The notes: generated by a model not told the origin, from the letters alone. Shown: positions 46,892 to 56,109, numbered from the stretch's first letter. The stretch is DNA of 64,000 nt from Okeania hirsuta (GCF_003838195.1 NZ_RCBY01000004.1:1-64000), one strand, 5' to 3'. Translations and numbers: made by a program.

Positions 46892-47452
46892 TAATATCAA
46901 ATCCGGTTGCATAACTTCACTTCAATGTTTATAATAATAATATTGTCAGGCTTAATATCTCTATATAATTATATTCCTTTGATGAAAATATTCAAAAATA
47001 TCTAATAATTTGAGTGTAAAATGTACAGCATCAAAGATATTCATTACACCTTCTGCTACAAAATTTTCTAATGTACTTCCTTCTATCAATTCAGTCACCA
47101 TGTAGAGAGGAATATCTTCCTGAAAAAGTTTTGTCTTGACCACCACCACCAATATATTCAAATTTTTCCCAATTTTCATCCCAAGGTTTAGGTTTACTTT
47201 TACTTTTGCTCATAATTACACTGACTGAAACGCACAAATGTTATTATATAGAGCTTCGCTAGGGGTTTACTTACAAGTTATAATCAAATATAGTCAATGA
47301 AAAGTCGCTCAAAAGGAGATAAATACTTAGATGGTGATCGCTTAGAGTGTGAGGTCTTAAAATCTAATTTGATTCAGAAAAAATAGGGTTGAGCATTCTC
47401 TACTGACTACTAAATTGAAGTGAGGTTCTTCAACCTAATTTTATCTGATATT
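46892..47452. repeat. Long inverted arms of family-A type enclosing the kinase remnant
   Basis: taatatcaaatccggttgca at 46892 plus the following aacttcacttcaat is matched in reverse at 47412-47452 (attgaagtgaggttcttcaa ... gatatta). The ~40-bp imperfect arms resemble family-A ends. Confidence 0.6.
46925..47213 (-). pseudogene. Serine/threonine protein kinase remnant
   Basis: Reading down the minus strand from ATG 47213: MSKSKSKPKPWDENWEKFEYIGGGGQ is a kinase N-terminus with its glycine-rich loop. After an internal deletion the frame resumes as EDIPLYMVTELIEGSTLENFV, then FTLKLLDIFEYFHQRNII and, past a stop, YRDIKPDNI (equivalent to the catalytic HRDIKPxN). The lysine region between strand 1 and the hinge is lost, so it is inactive. 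The whole remnant lies between inverted repeat arms at 46892 and 47452. Confidence 0.82.
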
Positions 47453-47879
47453 ATGTGTGTTTAATTAGTGATAAAAAAACTTTCTCCTCCTCCTACTCTT
47501 TCTTCATTCTTTAACCTATCCCACTAATAATACTTTTGCTAAAAACTCTAAATATGTTGATAGTTAAAAACGAAAAATCAAGCTTTTAAAACACATTTTA
47601 CTTAAACAAATAAACTTGTTAAAAATAGTGGGATAGCTTCTTTCTTCCTGAAACCTGACTCCTGACTCCTAACTTATTACTTATGACTCCTCCGTCGTTA
47701 TTTATAACTGTTCAAGGGAATTTGATATTATTTCTCGCTCGCTACTTAATTTTTTCCCCATACAAAAACAACGCCTCAGTCTTACTCACTCAGTGACTTC
47801 CTTCAATTTCTGGATTATTTCTGGAGTTGCACTAAGTCATAAAATAAATCTTAGTTACATTGCTCCCCTTTTACCATTT

Positions 47880-47966
47880 AAGGAAGTATTAGTTTTCTAT
47901 TTTGGCGTTGTTTTTGATTATTTAAGGAGACAGATTTTCGTAGATTTAACAGCTTTGTAACCTCCT
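47880..47966. repeat. 85-bp unit A of a four-member repeat family
   Basis: Plus strand: begins aaggaagtattag, carries tttaacagctttg near its end, and closes with cctcct (47961-47966). The edges aggaa/tcct are complementary. On the minus strand it starts with aggagg, a ribosome-site-like sequence. Confidence 0.55.
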
Positions 47967-48062
47967 GAGTTCCTGAAATTATTTCCTCTGTTTTAATGAA
48001 TTTTAAATGAAGTTTAACTCAAATCTCAACTTGAGTAATCTTTACTTCCTTACCGTTACAAC

Positions 48063-48146
48063 TTGAGGAATTATCAGCTTCTGCCAAAGAAGTTGCTGTT
48101 GTTGAATCACACAGATAACTAGAGTTAACAGTATTTTTTTCCTCCT
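48063..48146. repeat. 85-bp unit B
   Basis: ttgaggaattatcagcttct ... gttaacagtattttttt and cctcct at 48141-48146. Edges gaggaa/ttcctc are complementary; an internal cttctgccaaagaag hairpin is present. Confidence 0.6.
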
Positions 48147-48466
48147 TATTTTTAATGTCAACTACTTAACTAACAATTAAGGTTGACAACAACCTGTTTC
48201 TCGGTCAAAACCTTAACACTCAGTATTAAGTTATAACTCTTTGATCGAAGAAGATGAGGTTATGAATGTTTGAAGCTTTGCTGCTTCAATTACTAATCTA
48301 ACACTGTTACTAATAATTACAAGACAATTTAACGAAACTTTACTTTATTTTTTTAAGTCAATCTTTTCAAACAATAACACCCACCTATACTCACTTTATT
48401 ACTTCCTTTTTTCCTCTTTAGGTCTTGGATGCACAGCTTTAAATTCACTGTACTAATCCCAAATTT

Positions 48467-48552
48467 TTAGGAAGTATTCGCTTTCTAGATGGGTGTTATT
48501 CCGACTTTGTATTGAGATTAACTTAAAATTTAACAGCTTTTTTTTTCCTCCT
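48467..48552. repeat. 85-bp unit C
   Basis: ttaggaagtattcgctttct ... tttaacagctttttt and cctcct at 48547-48552. Closest to unit A. Confidence 0.6.
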
Positions 48553-48639
48553 TGGCTGAGTAATTTCCTCTACATTATTCAATATTAAATAGAGTTAGAA
48601 TTTTTCAAAAATTCAAATTCATTGCTCCCCTACAAATAT

Positions 48640-48725
48640 TTGAGGAAATATCAACCACCGTTGGTAGCTGTTGGAATCTAAATGAACAGATGATGAACAG
48701 GTTAAACAGTTTTTTGTTACCTCCT
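48640..48725. repeat. 85-bp unit D
   Basis: ttgaggaaatatcaaccacc ... gttaaacagttttttgtta and cctcct at 48720-48725; contains the hairpin accaccgttggt. Closest to unit B at its 5' edge. Confidence 0.55.
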
Positions 48726-49240
48726 AAGTTATTATTTTAACTTTTGACATCTGCTAAAGAAGCCTTTTTGCTTCTTCATGTTTTTAATTTAGCACTATCA
48801 ATCAACTATGCAAGTTAATTTAACGAAACTTCACTGAATAGCTTTTCAATACCTTTGAGATTGTAAATATAGGTTAAATTTTAGTCATATTTACTATATA
48901 ATTAAAATCTAAGTAAAACTCTGATTAGGAGATAATTTAGTATTTAGGAAAGTAACAATATATGGTGTTAAGAATTGAAAAATTAATAACTTTGAACACC
49001 GTTATATGCTAGACAGCAATCGCAGTATTCAGAAAACAAGAAAATACTTCCCAAGTTCACCATCAATTTTCACCTCACTTTCTATTTATAATAATTTCTC
49101 CTTTCGATTTCTGATTTTTATTGAGACAATGAGGTAGAATTGTGGGATTCTAATGAATATACAAACTACTAATTAAGTAAGTATCTAAAATCTAAAAAAG
49201 CTAAGATAGTAAAATTACACCTAATTGGCCTATAACTAGA

Positions 49241-49978
49241 ATGTTAAAAACATCAATTCCATCACTACGAGAACAACAGCACCCCTTAATATGCCAACTA
49301 GCAGATACCATAGAAGCAATTTGGCAACGTTACCTGGACTTACAACCATATTACCTACCCGCAGAACTAGGGTATGTAGAAGGCCGTCTCGAAGGAGAAA
49401 AACTAACAATAGAAAACAAATGTTATCAAACCTCCCAGTTCCGCAAGCTACATCTGGAACTGGCCAAAGTAGGTCAAAGCTTAGATATATTACACTGCGT
49501 AATGTTTCCTAGAACAAGTTATGCCCTACCTATATTTGGCACAGATTTAGTGGGAGCAAGAGGTCAAATAAGTGCAGCAGTAGTCGATCTATCACCCCTC
49601 AATCAAGAAAGGAAACTGCCACAAGTCTATAATTACCAACTTAAAAACTTACCAATAAAAGAATTTTCTTATCCTCGCCAACTTCCTAAATGGGGCGAAA
49701 TATTTTCAGAATTTTGTCTATTCATACGACCTAGTGATTTAGACGAAGAACAAAAATTTCTATCTATAGTGGAATCTTACCTAGAAATACATTGCCAACA
49801 AGCGATCGCCCAAAAACCTGTTACCTCAGAACAACAACTTGAGATTCTTAAAGCTCAACGCCATTACTCTAGTCAGCAGAGACAAAACGACAAAACTCGC
49901 CGAGTCTTGGAAAAAGCTTTTGGGCCTGAATGGACAGATTATTATTTGACAACTGTATTATTTGATAGTCCTGATTAA
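49241..49978 (+). CDS. pcyA: Phycocyanobilin:ferredoxin oxidoreductase
   Basis: 245 aa ferredoxin-dependent bilin reductase converting biliverdin IXalpha to phycocyanobilin, the chromophore of phycobiliproteins and phytochromes, in the cytosol. Diagnostic runs are ELGYVEGRLEGEKLTIENKC (~45), QFRKLHLELAKVGQSLDILHCVMFPR (~67-92, with the active-site histidine region), FGTDLVGARGQISAAVVDLSP (~98, with the catalytic aspartate), WGEIFSEFCLFIRP and the C-terminal NDKTRRVLEKAFGPEWTDYYLTTVLFD. Length and order are typical. It stands alone after a 2-kb gene-free region; a family-A MITE follows 41 bp after the stop. Confidence 0.97.
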   Translation: MLKTSIPSLREQQHPLICQLADTIEAIWQRYLDLQPYYLPAELGYVEGRLEGEKLTIENKCYQTSQFRKLHLELAKVGQSLDILHCVMFPRTSYALPIFGTDLVGARGQISAAVVDLSPLNQERKLPQVYNYQLKNLPIKEFSYPRQLPKWGEIFSEFCLFIRPSDLDEEQKFLSIVESYLEIHCQQAIAQKPVTSEQQLEILKAQRHYSSQQRQNDKTRRVLEKAFGPEWTDYYLTTVLFDSPD

Positions 49979-50019
49979 TGATTACAAAAGAAATTGCGAA
50001 TAATTTTTTTTGATTTGTT

Positions 50020-50171
50020 ATATCATGTCCGCTTAATTAGTGAGAATAAAGTTCTTAGTTGGTAGGTGTAAATTCAAGAGGGAACACTGGAAACGGAGCA
50101 GAAGTTTGGGATATTCCTTCCAGATTGAGAGGAGAACATTTTTACTATATTTAATCATCCGGACATGGTAT
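50020..50171. repeat. Family-A MITE
   Basis: Ends atatcatgtccgcttaatta and taatcatccggacatggtat, ~150 bp, downstream of pcyA. An open frame inside it (from 50040) is therefore repeat sequence. Confidence 0.8.
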
Positions 50172-50589
50172 TTAATATATATTAAAGATTGTAGAGACCT
50201 TCGATTAAACATATCTACAACTCAACAAATTCGAGAGTCAGTAGCTAATCTAAATTGTATAGTAATTTCAAATAAGAATGAAACACTTTTTCGGCTGAAA
50301 GTATTTCCAGACGAGGAAACCTTACCGGGTTCTGACCGCTTGCATCTGTCGCCGACGCGGGGTGACACCCATTTTCTCTATTCCCTGCTATAAATGCGAC
50401 GCAAAATGTGCAAATGTATTGAGAATTTCACCCCAATTTTTTAGGCAGAAACTCTCCATCAAATCATAGAAATTTTTAGAATTAATAGGATTAGGAGAAT
50501 GAGTACATTACTACCCTAAGAGTTTATATAGCGAGCAAAAGTAAAGGGTAGCGATCGCTCATGCTTTAATAATTAAACCTAAGTTAGTA

Positions 50590-50740
50590 TTGCAGTAGAT
50601 GAACCCACGGTTGCTTTAGATAGTAAATCTGGTATAAATATAGTTTAAATTATGATAGTTTAAATTCTGCAAAATTTAGCTAGTAAAAAGAAGAAAATTA
50701 TATTTATTTTTACTCGCAATTATCGCATTTTATCAAAATA
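50590..50740 (+). pseudogene. DevA-like ABC transporter ATPase remnant
   Basis: The plus strand reads VDEPTVALDSKSGINIV, then after a stop and frame change NLASKKKKIIFIFTRNYRIL. This corresponds to the Walker-B/D-loop ADEPTAALDSxSG and the following 'LA...VTHDNRIL' of heterocyst-type DevA exporters. About 50 codons survive. The sequence stops exactly where a family-A MITE begins (50741). Confidence 0.75.
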
Positions 50741-50916
50741 ATATCATGTCCGCTGGGGCGCGTTCGTGTAAACCCAAAGGTGAATATCTACAGGAAATTT
50801 AAGTTTTTTTCTTGCTCTTAAGTATTCTTGCCTGTTCCCTGTTCCCAGCTCCGGTGTTCCCTGTTCCGGTGTTCCCTACCCTTGCTATACAATACCGATG
50901 CTACCGGACATGATAT
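50741..50916. repeat. Family-A MITE, ggggcgcg subfamily
   Basis: Ends atatcatgtccgctggggcg and taccggacatgatat. Nearly identical to 51035-51195 apart from an extra 'ccggtgttccctgtt' microrepeat; related to 41663-41815. Confidence 0.9.
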
Positions 50917-51034
50917 AATTGGGTCGCGCAACCCCGCCTTTTAAGGCGAAATATTTTTGGAACCTTGCTCAAATTCCCCGTTACAAAAATAACTTCTGAT
51001 TTCTGACTTCTGACTTCTGACTTCTGACTTCGTT
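50917..51034. repeat. Family-I palindromic piece and microrepeats
   Basis: ttgggtcgcgcaaccccgcc followed by ttttaaggcgaaatattttt (50920-50960); copies at 59899-59955 and, reversed, at 25530-25590. 'ttctgacttctgac' repeats fill the rest. Confidence 0.6.
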
Positions 51035-51195
51035 ATATCATGTCCGCTGGGGCGCGTTTGTGTAAACCCAAAGGTGAATATCTACAGGAAATTTAAGTTT
51101 TTTTCTTGCTCTTAAGTATTCCTGACTGTTCCCTGTTCCCAGCTCCGGTGTTCCCTACTCTTGCTATACAATACCGATGCTACCGGACATGATAT
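51035..51195. repeat. Family-A MITE, ggggcgcg subfamily (second copy)
   Basis: 161 bp, ends atatcatgtccgctggggcg and taccggacatgatat. Its near-identity to the copy 118 bp upstream suggests recent local duplication or transposition. Confidence 0.9.
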
Positions 51196-51410
51196 TAAAT
51201 GTTGCTAACCTGATAGTTAAAATTGAAGATTTTTACCTGTTAAGCTAGGCATATTTAAACACAATAAAATCAAACTAGTCAATTTCCACTCATTAACATT
51301 TCGCTACACTACATGATTCCTGAAGTCTGCTTTTCTTCTTCTTTGTTCCTTTTTCCTGACTTTAATTATTTCCGAATTTGAGTATTTTTAGCATTATTTT
51401 TAATTGGGTA

Positions 51411-51900
51411 GTGCAGAGCGCAAAGTGTGGGAGAAGTAATTAGGTCGTTCCAACTCTAAGGAGTGATACTGCGCTCTGCAATGCTCCGCGAACGCGTTCC
51501 TCAGCTGTTTGTGCAGCAGTATTTTCTTTGCGACTATGAACCCAAATCCAATTGAAGTAGGCCATACTGCTGATGCCACGCTCCGCGAATGCTAACCTAA
51601 CCGTTATCTCTGTCTGTGCCCAGACCTTACCAAATTTATTCTGGGGTGCGATGCCACCTACCTATCTGCTGTGTCTGGTCTTTAAACTTGATATGCTTTA
51701 CTTCTGGAGGCAAAACTCGCTCATACCCACCCTAATCATCAGTATGCCACTGCCAGTCAGTTAGTTTTCCCTTCTGTGTTGGTGATTAATTCTGTATCGG
51801 AACTGGTCAGTGTGTTTGCTGACACGAGTGGCCAAAATTAATCCACGTTCTGGATGCTTGAGTCATCCCAATCCAACAATCACATGAGTGTCAATTCATT
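51411..51900 (-). pseudogene. IS1-type transposase (InsB-like) remnant, copy 1
   Basis: The minus strand reads WQWHTDD, then after a stop GGYERVLPPEVKHI and KDQTQ, RWHR, and further on YFNWIWVHSRKENTAAQ before decaying. These are the C-terminal DDE motifs of IS1-type transposases. Several stops and frame changes are present. The same remnant type is at 56110-56660. The downstream end is followed by the palindrome attctggggagatcccagaat (51934-51954), also seen at 23831. Confidence 0.75.
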
Positions 51901-52040
51901 CATCTGACAGTGTTTTTGTGTTTTGAGTCCGTCTTACATTCTGGGGAGATCCCAGAATTACGCACTCGCTTTTTTTTGGACAAATGACCAAAATTCGTCA
52001 CTACTGACTTGTGAGGTTTCTATATGCGCGTACATGGGCA

Positions 52041-53039
52041 TTATGAATCATTTCCACACTTTCTTGATACACTACCTTTAATTGCACCTTTTGTTTTCCT
52101 TTTTGCAGATACCTGCATTCTTGCTCCTTTAGTATTTTTAACATTATTTTTAATTGCACCTTTTATTTTCCCTTTTGTAGATACCTGCATTCTTGCTCCT
52201 TTAGTAGTATTTCTTTTACTTACAGTTGATCTGAATGGAGGTGGAGGTGGAGGTGGAGGTGGAGGTGGAGGTGGAGGTGGACTAACATTTCTTGCTGCTG
52301 GTCGGTTAGTACGAAATAGAACTCCATCATTAGATTGCTCTAGTACCAACATCGGTGTTGGTTTTGCTTTTTGATCCCAATCAATATGTACAATTCGACC
52401 TTGAATAGTAGGAGTCCAATTATCATGATCGTCACTAGGACTAAGGTAGGTTTCTAAACAATCAATAATTTGATTAATAGTTTGAGAAGTTGCCTGAGTT
52501 GGTAATTTTGTTAGTTTGATTGACACCCGAAATAACACTCTTTTTTTCAGATCTTTGCCTGGTTCCCCAGTATCATATTCTACATCAAACATAGAATCAA
52601 TTTGTCGCCCACTTGGGTTTCCTTTTTCTCCTGCTGCTAATGGAGTAGGACGCAATACAATACTAATTTGTTGTTTAACTTTTACCTTAATTTGATTGAC
52701 AATAGCAAAGTGAAAAACTTCCTCTACCATCCGCATTCTTAAGTAGTCTAAGTTAAACTCTCGCGAATGGATTAGGTCAGGATTTTTTTCCATTTTTGAG
52801 ATAGTTGCTACAGCCAATTTATATTTTTTACGCAGGTCTTTATTTCTAAATCCTTCCATATTTAGTTTTTTATTAAATTGCTTCATTTTTACTTGGTGGA
52901 ATATACCCATAATAATCACTAATAGTAATAGTAGTCCAGATGCAGCCATCCAAATATATTCTGATTTTTGCAAAGTTACTTGTGGTGCTGGTGAAGCTTG
53001 GGTTAACCTTGGTTCCACAATAGTAATTGGTGTTAACAT
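52041..53039 (-). CDS. Single-pass membrane protein with poly-proline tract and basic repeats
   Basis: 332 aa, no recognised family. One membrane segment (YIWMAASGLLLLLVIIMGIF, ~28-47) precedes a mixed alpha/beta domain (~70-230), e.g. VFHFAIVNQIKVKVKQQISIVLRPTP and IDCLETYLSPSDDHDNWTPTIQGRIVHIDWDQKAKPTPMLVLEQS. A run of about fifteen prolines (~253-267) is encoded by a tandem aggtgg hexamer (52235-52280 on the plus strand). The C-terminus carries two copies of a basic TKGARMQVSxKxKxKGAIK repeat. The repeat-rich tail suggests length variation between strains and perhaps nucleic-acid or envelope binding. The function is unknown. Confidence 0.75.
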   Translation of the reverse strand: MLTPITIVEPRLTQASPAPQVTLQKSEYIWMAASGLLLLLVIIMGIFHQVKMKQFNKKLNMEGFRNKDLRKKYKLAVATISKMEKNPDLIHSREFNLDYLRMRMVEEVFHFAIVNQIKVKVKQQISIVLRPTPLAAGEKGNPSGRQIDSMFDVEYDTGEPGKDLKKRVLFRVSIKLTKLPTQATSQTINQIIDCLETYLSPSDDHDNWTPTIQGRIVHIDWDQKAKPTPMLVLEQSNDGVLFRTNRPAARNVSPPPPPPPPPPPPPPPFRSTVSKRNTTKGARMQVSTKGKIKGAIKNNVKNTKGARMQVSAKRKTKGAIKGSVSRKCGNDS

Positions 53040-54071
53040 AGGTTTTAAATAAAATTTGACAATTAATTTACAGAAATTTAAAGTTAAAATCAGGGAGTTA
53101 ATATTTTCAGGATAAATACCTGATGGTTATAGTTGGTAGAAAATAGTTGAAGTTATTGATTGGCTAAAAAACTATAAACAGGTTAAAAATTACTACAATT
53201 ACAGGTATAGTAAGCATCTTGATAATTTGAATTTTAAATATATTACAGAAAATAAACTATAAATTTGTCTTATTTTTATCTGTTTTTAGGCCGCCTTAAA
53301 TTCTGATAATATCTCATGGTTATCCACTAGCTTTTGATTGATTTTATCCACAAAGTATCATATAAAATCTAGAGTTTTTTTGTTTGATTTTCTGTAAAGT
53401 GTAAGCATTTCCTGCGGAATGCTGTGCAAATAGCTATTAGCTGTATGCTCTCAGCAACAAGGATCTCTCCTTAAGGACAGTGTTGAAATTAATATAGACT
53501 TTAAGGGCAAGGGATATAACTTTTGTAGTAAGACAATTAATAAAGCTTTGATCGTAAACTAAAAGCAATAGCTGATAGCTAATAGCTGACTGCTGAATGC
53601 TTATTGTCAAGTAAAGATTGATTGTCTAAATAATCAAAAATAAATCCTAAACCAGCTAGCCAATTTTCCAGCCTCATAGAAATTGATAGGCAATTCTAAA
53701 TTAAGTTAGAACTTTTTCAAGATTACTCAAAAAATCAAGGCTATTCAAAAAATTTTTCTAAAAGTTAACTCATCATTTAGGAATCATATTAGAAATTAGA
53801 CATACATTTAATTTATGCACAAAAATTAAGTAAGATATTTAAAATCTTTGAACTACTACTCTATAATAGTAATAGTAAATATTATACTTTATATAAATTA
53901 GGGAAAATACATAAATTGTTAAAACCTTTGTAAAGGAATAAATTGTCATAGACAATATAACTAAAATATCATCAAAATTTTCAGCAGAAATACTGAAAAA
54001 AAACAAGAAATTAGTATTGCTGATTACTTTAATCAAACTAGAATATACGAAATCATTCTTATTTCTGAATT
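53040..54071. other. Gene-free region upstream of dnaX
   Basis: AT-rich. Holds the family-F repeat (53434-53600), a small dispersed repeat atttcctgcggaatgctgtg (53408), and no convincing gene. The dnaX promoter is presumably near 53900-54060 but is not resolved. Confidence 0.45.
53434..53600. repeat. Family-F repeat copy 1
   Basis: Ends agctattagctgtatgctct and gctgatagctaatagctgac surround ctctccttaaggacagt and the block ttttgtagtaagacaattaa taaagctttgat. Copy 2 is at 62365-62515 with the same order and an identical central block. Confidence 0.8.
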
Positions 54072-56102
54072 GTGGCCTACAAACCCCTCCATCACAAATA
54101 TCGTCCTCAGACTTTTGCTGACTTAGTGGGTCAGGAAGCGATCGCCCAAACCCTCACAAATGCTATCCATACTGAACGAATAGCTCCAGCATATCTATTC
54201 ACAGGACCGAGAGGTACAGGGAAAACTTCCAGCGCCAGAATTTTTGCCAAATCTCTCAACTGTCTCTCCCATGACCATCCTACCCCCAGTCCTTGTGGTA
54301 CTTGTGATGTTTGTATAGGTATTACAAAAGGGTCAACTCTGGACGTAATAGAAATTGATGCAGCTAGCAATACTGGTGTGGACAACATTCGGGAATTGAT
54401 TGAAAGATCCCAGTTTGCACCTGTTCAATGTCGTTATAAGGTATATGTGGTCGATGAAGTCCATATGTTATCTGTGTCAGCTTTTAATGCTCTACTCAAA
54501 ACTTTAGAAGAGCCACCAAACCGAGTGGTCTTTATTCTGGCAACTACAGACCCTCAGAGAGTTTTACCGACTATTATCTCCCGTTGTCAAAGGTTTGACT
54601 TTCGCAGAATTCCTCTAGAAGCGATGGTTGGACACTTGCAAAAAATTGCTACGGAAGAAAAAATTGAAATTACCACTGAAGCTGTCCAAATGATAGCTCA
54701 AATTGCTCAAGGTGGACTGCGAGATGCAGAAAGTTTGTTAGACCAGTTGAGTTTATTGGCAGGTGAGATTACAGTTGAACGAGTATGGGACTTGGTAGGG
54801 GCAGTGCCAGAGCGAGATTTAATGTTACTTTTAGAAGCGATCGCCTCTGATAATTCTACGGAAGTTTTGGAATGTACTCGTCAAATAATGGATCGGGGTC
54901 GAGAACCGATTATTGTATTACAAAATTTAGCAGGATTTTACCGAGATTTATTAATAGCAAAAACTGCACCGACAAATGGAAATTTAGTGGCGTTGACAAA
55001 ATCTACTTGGGAACAACTTTGTCAAGTTTCTCAAACATGGGATATTAGCACTATTTTAGCCGGTCAAAAGCATTTACAAACTTCTGAAGTACAAATTAAA
55101 AATACGACTCAACCTCGTTTATGGTTGGAGGTCACTTTGTTGGGATTATTGCCTGCTGCATTGGCAAGTTCGAGGGTAATAGTCGAACAGTTACCTCAAA
55201 GACAAACAAGTCAAAATATTTCGGTTCAAAGTACTTCTAAAAGTTCTAGTCAACCACAAGCAAAGCCTCCTATTTATTCACCTCCAAAACAGAAAATATC
55301 GGAGGTAAAAGAAATTCCGACTGCATCAAAAAATGAGGAAAATTTAGTTCCTTCGGAAGCTGTTAATGTTAATCCTAAAGAAGTTGATTTACAAGAAATT
55401 TGGCAAAGGGTACTTGCTGAAGTTAAATTAAGTACCCAACAGTTACTACTTCAACCTCAGCCTCAAGTTATATTATTAGGGTTTAACAATCAAGTAGCGC
55501 GTATTGGTGTTAGTTCTGATAAATGGCAGAAAATGGTAATGTCTAAAGTTGCTAATATTGAAGCTGGGTTTGAGAAGGTTTTTAAGACTGCGGTAAAAGT
55601 TAAAGTAGAAGTAACAAATACCAAGGGAAAAAATCAAAGTGTTAGTGAAAATATTTATCCCAATAATAGTAGAAGAGAAAGAAACATAACTAACCATGAA
55701 AAACATCAAGAAACCTCTAACTCTGATGATGAAGTTATAGAAGATGAACCAGAAACAATCCAAAAATCTAATACAATAAAATCGGACAGAGAAAACAGAT
55801 CTATGCCAGATATTTCTTTGTTTCAACCACAGTTGGATAATGTAGCGAAACAGGAAAAATCTCCTGAAAAAGAAAGACAAACTGTAGCAGTTGCCACTCG
55901 CCGAATAGCTGATTTTTTTCAGGGAGAAATAGTAGATATAGAGTTAATTAAATCAGCAGATAAAACTGATTTATCTGCTGCATCAGAGTCTTCTCAGTTA
56001 TCGGTTAACTCTCAGATTTTTGAGTCTGAAGATAGTAATATTGGCATAGATGAGCCAGAAAAAAATGAAGACCTTGAACTTGATGATGATATTATATTTT
56101 AA
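54072..56102 (+). CDS. dnaX: DNA polymerase III gamma/tau subunit
   Basis: 676 aa clamp-loader ATPase of the replisome. The start is GTG 54072, giving MAYKPLHHKYRPQTFADLVGQ. AAA+ features: GPRGTGKTSSARIFAKSLNC (Walker A, ~45), zinc-binding CGTCDVC (~74), VVDEVHMLS (Walker B, ~127), ATTDPQRVLPTIISRCQRFDF (sensor 1 and Arg finger, ~157) and GGLRDAESLLDQL (sensor 2, ~214). The C-terminal ~300 residues are a low-complexity Ser/Lys/Glu tail plus a tau-like region with a highly acidic end (EDLELDDDIIF). There is no intein, although dnaX inteins occur in other cyanobacteria. Confidence 0.96.
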   Translation: MAYKPLHHKYRPQTFADLVGQEAIAQTLTNAIHTERIAPAYLFTGPRGTGKTSSARIFAKSLNCLSHDHPTPSPCGTCDVCIGITKGSTLDVIEIDAASNTGVDNIRELIERSQFAPVQCRYKVYVVDEVHMLSVSAFNALLKTLEEPPNRVVFILATTDPQRVLPTIISRCQRFDFRRIPLEAMVGHLQKIATEEKIEITTEAVQMIAQIAQGGLRDAESLLDQLSLLAGEITVERVWDLVGAVPERDLMLLLEAIASDNSTEVLECTRQIMDRGREPIIVLQNLAGFYRDLLIAKTAPTNGNLVALTKSTWEQLCQVSQTWDISTILAGQKHLQTSEVQIKNTTQPRLWLEVTLLGLLPAALASSRVIVEQLPQRQTSQNISVQSTSKSSSQPQAKPPIYSPPKQKISEVKEIPTASKNEENLVPSEAVNVNPKEVDLQEIWQRVLAEVKLSTQQLLLQPQPQVILLGFNNQVARIGVSSDKWQKMVMSKVANIEAGFEKVFKTAVKVKVEVTNTKGKNQSVSENIYPNNSRRERNITNHEKHQETSNSDDEVIEDEPETIQKSNTIKSDRENRSMPDISLFQPQLDNVAKQEKSPEKERQTVAVATRRIADFFQGEIVDIELIKSADKTDLSAASESSQLSVNSQIFESEDSNIGIDEPEKNEDLELDDDIIF

Positions 56103-56109
56103 CTAGCTG

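Larger units (their letters stand above)
47453..49240. other. Two-kilobase gene-free region upstream of pcyA
   Basis: Begins with a degenerate family-A element (47449-47733; 'gactcctgactcct' inside). It continues with four related ~85-bp units (next entries) and hairpins gaagctttgctgcttc (~48271) and agaagcctttttgcttct (~48757). Two copies of aatttaacgaaactt (48330 and 48816) also occur. No frame longer than ~40 codons is convincing. Confidence 0.5.

Noticed and set aside
47880-48725. RiPP precursor genes or integron attC sites in the four-unit region
   Set aside because: The minus strand has aggagg, but no consistent start codon or shared peptide follows. The required attC consensus ends are present in only one unit. 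Kept only as unexplained repeats.
50040-50393. 117-codon plus-strand open frame
   Set aside because: It starts inside a family-A MITE and its second half crosses small dispersed repeats; no domain or ribosome site.
52024-52374. Plus-strand frame encoding a poly-glycine run
   Set aside because: Antisense shadow of the poly-proline tract of the minus-strand membrane protein.
54072-56102. Intein in dnaX
   Set aside because: The ATPase motifs are contiguous and the total length fits an intein-free gamma/tau protein.
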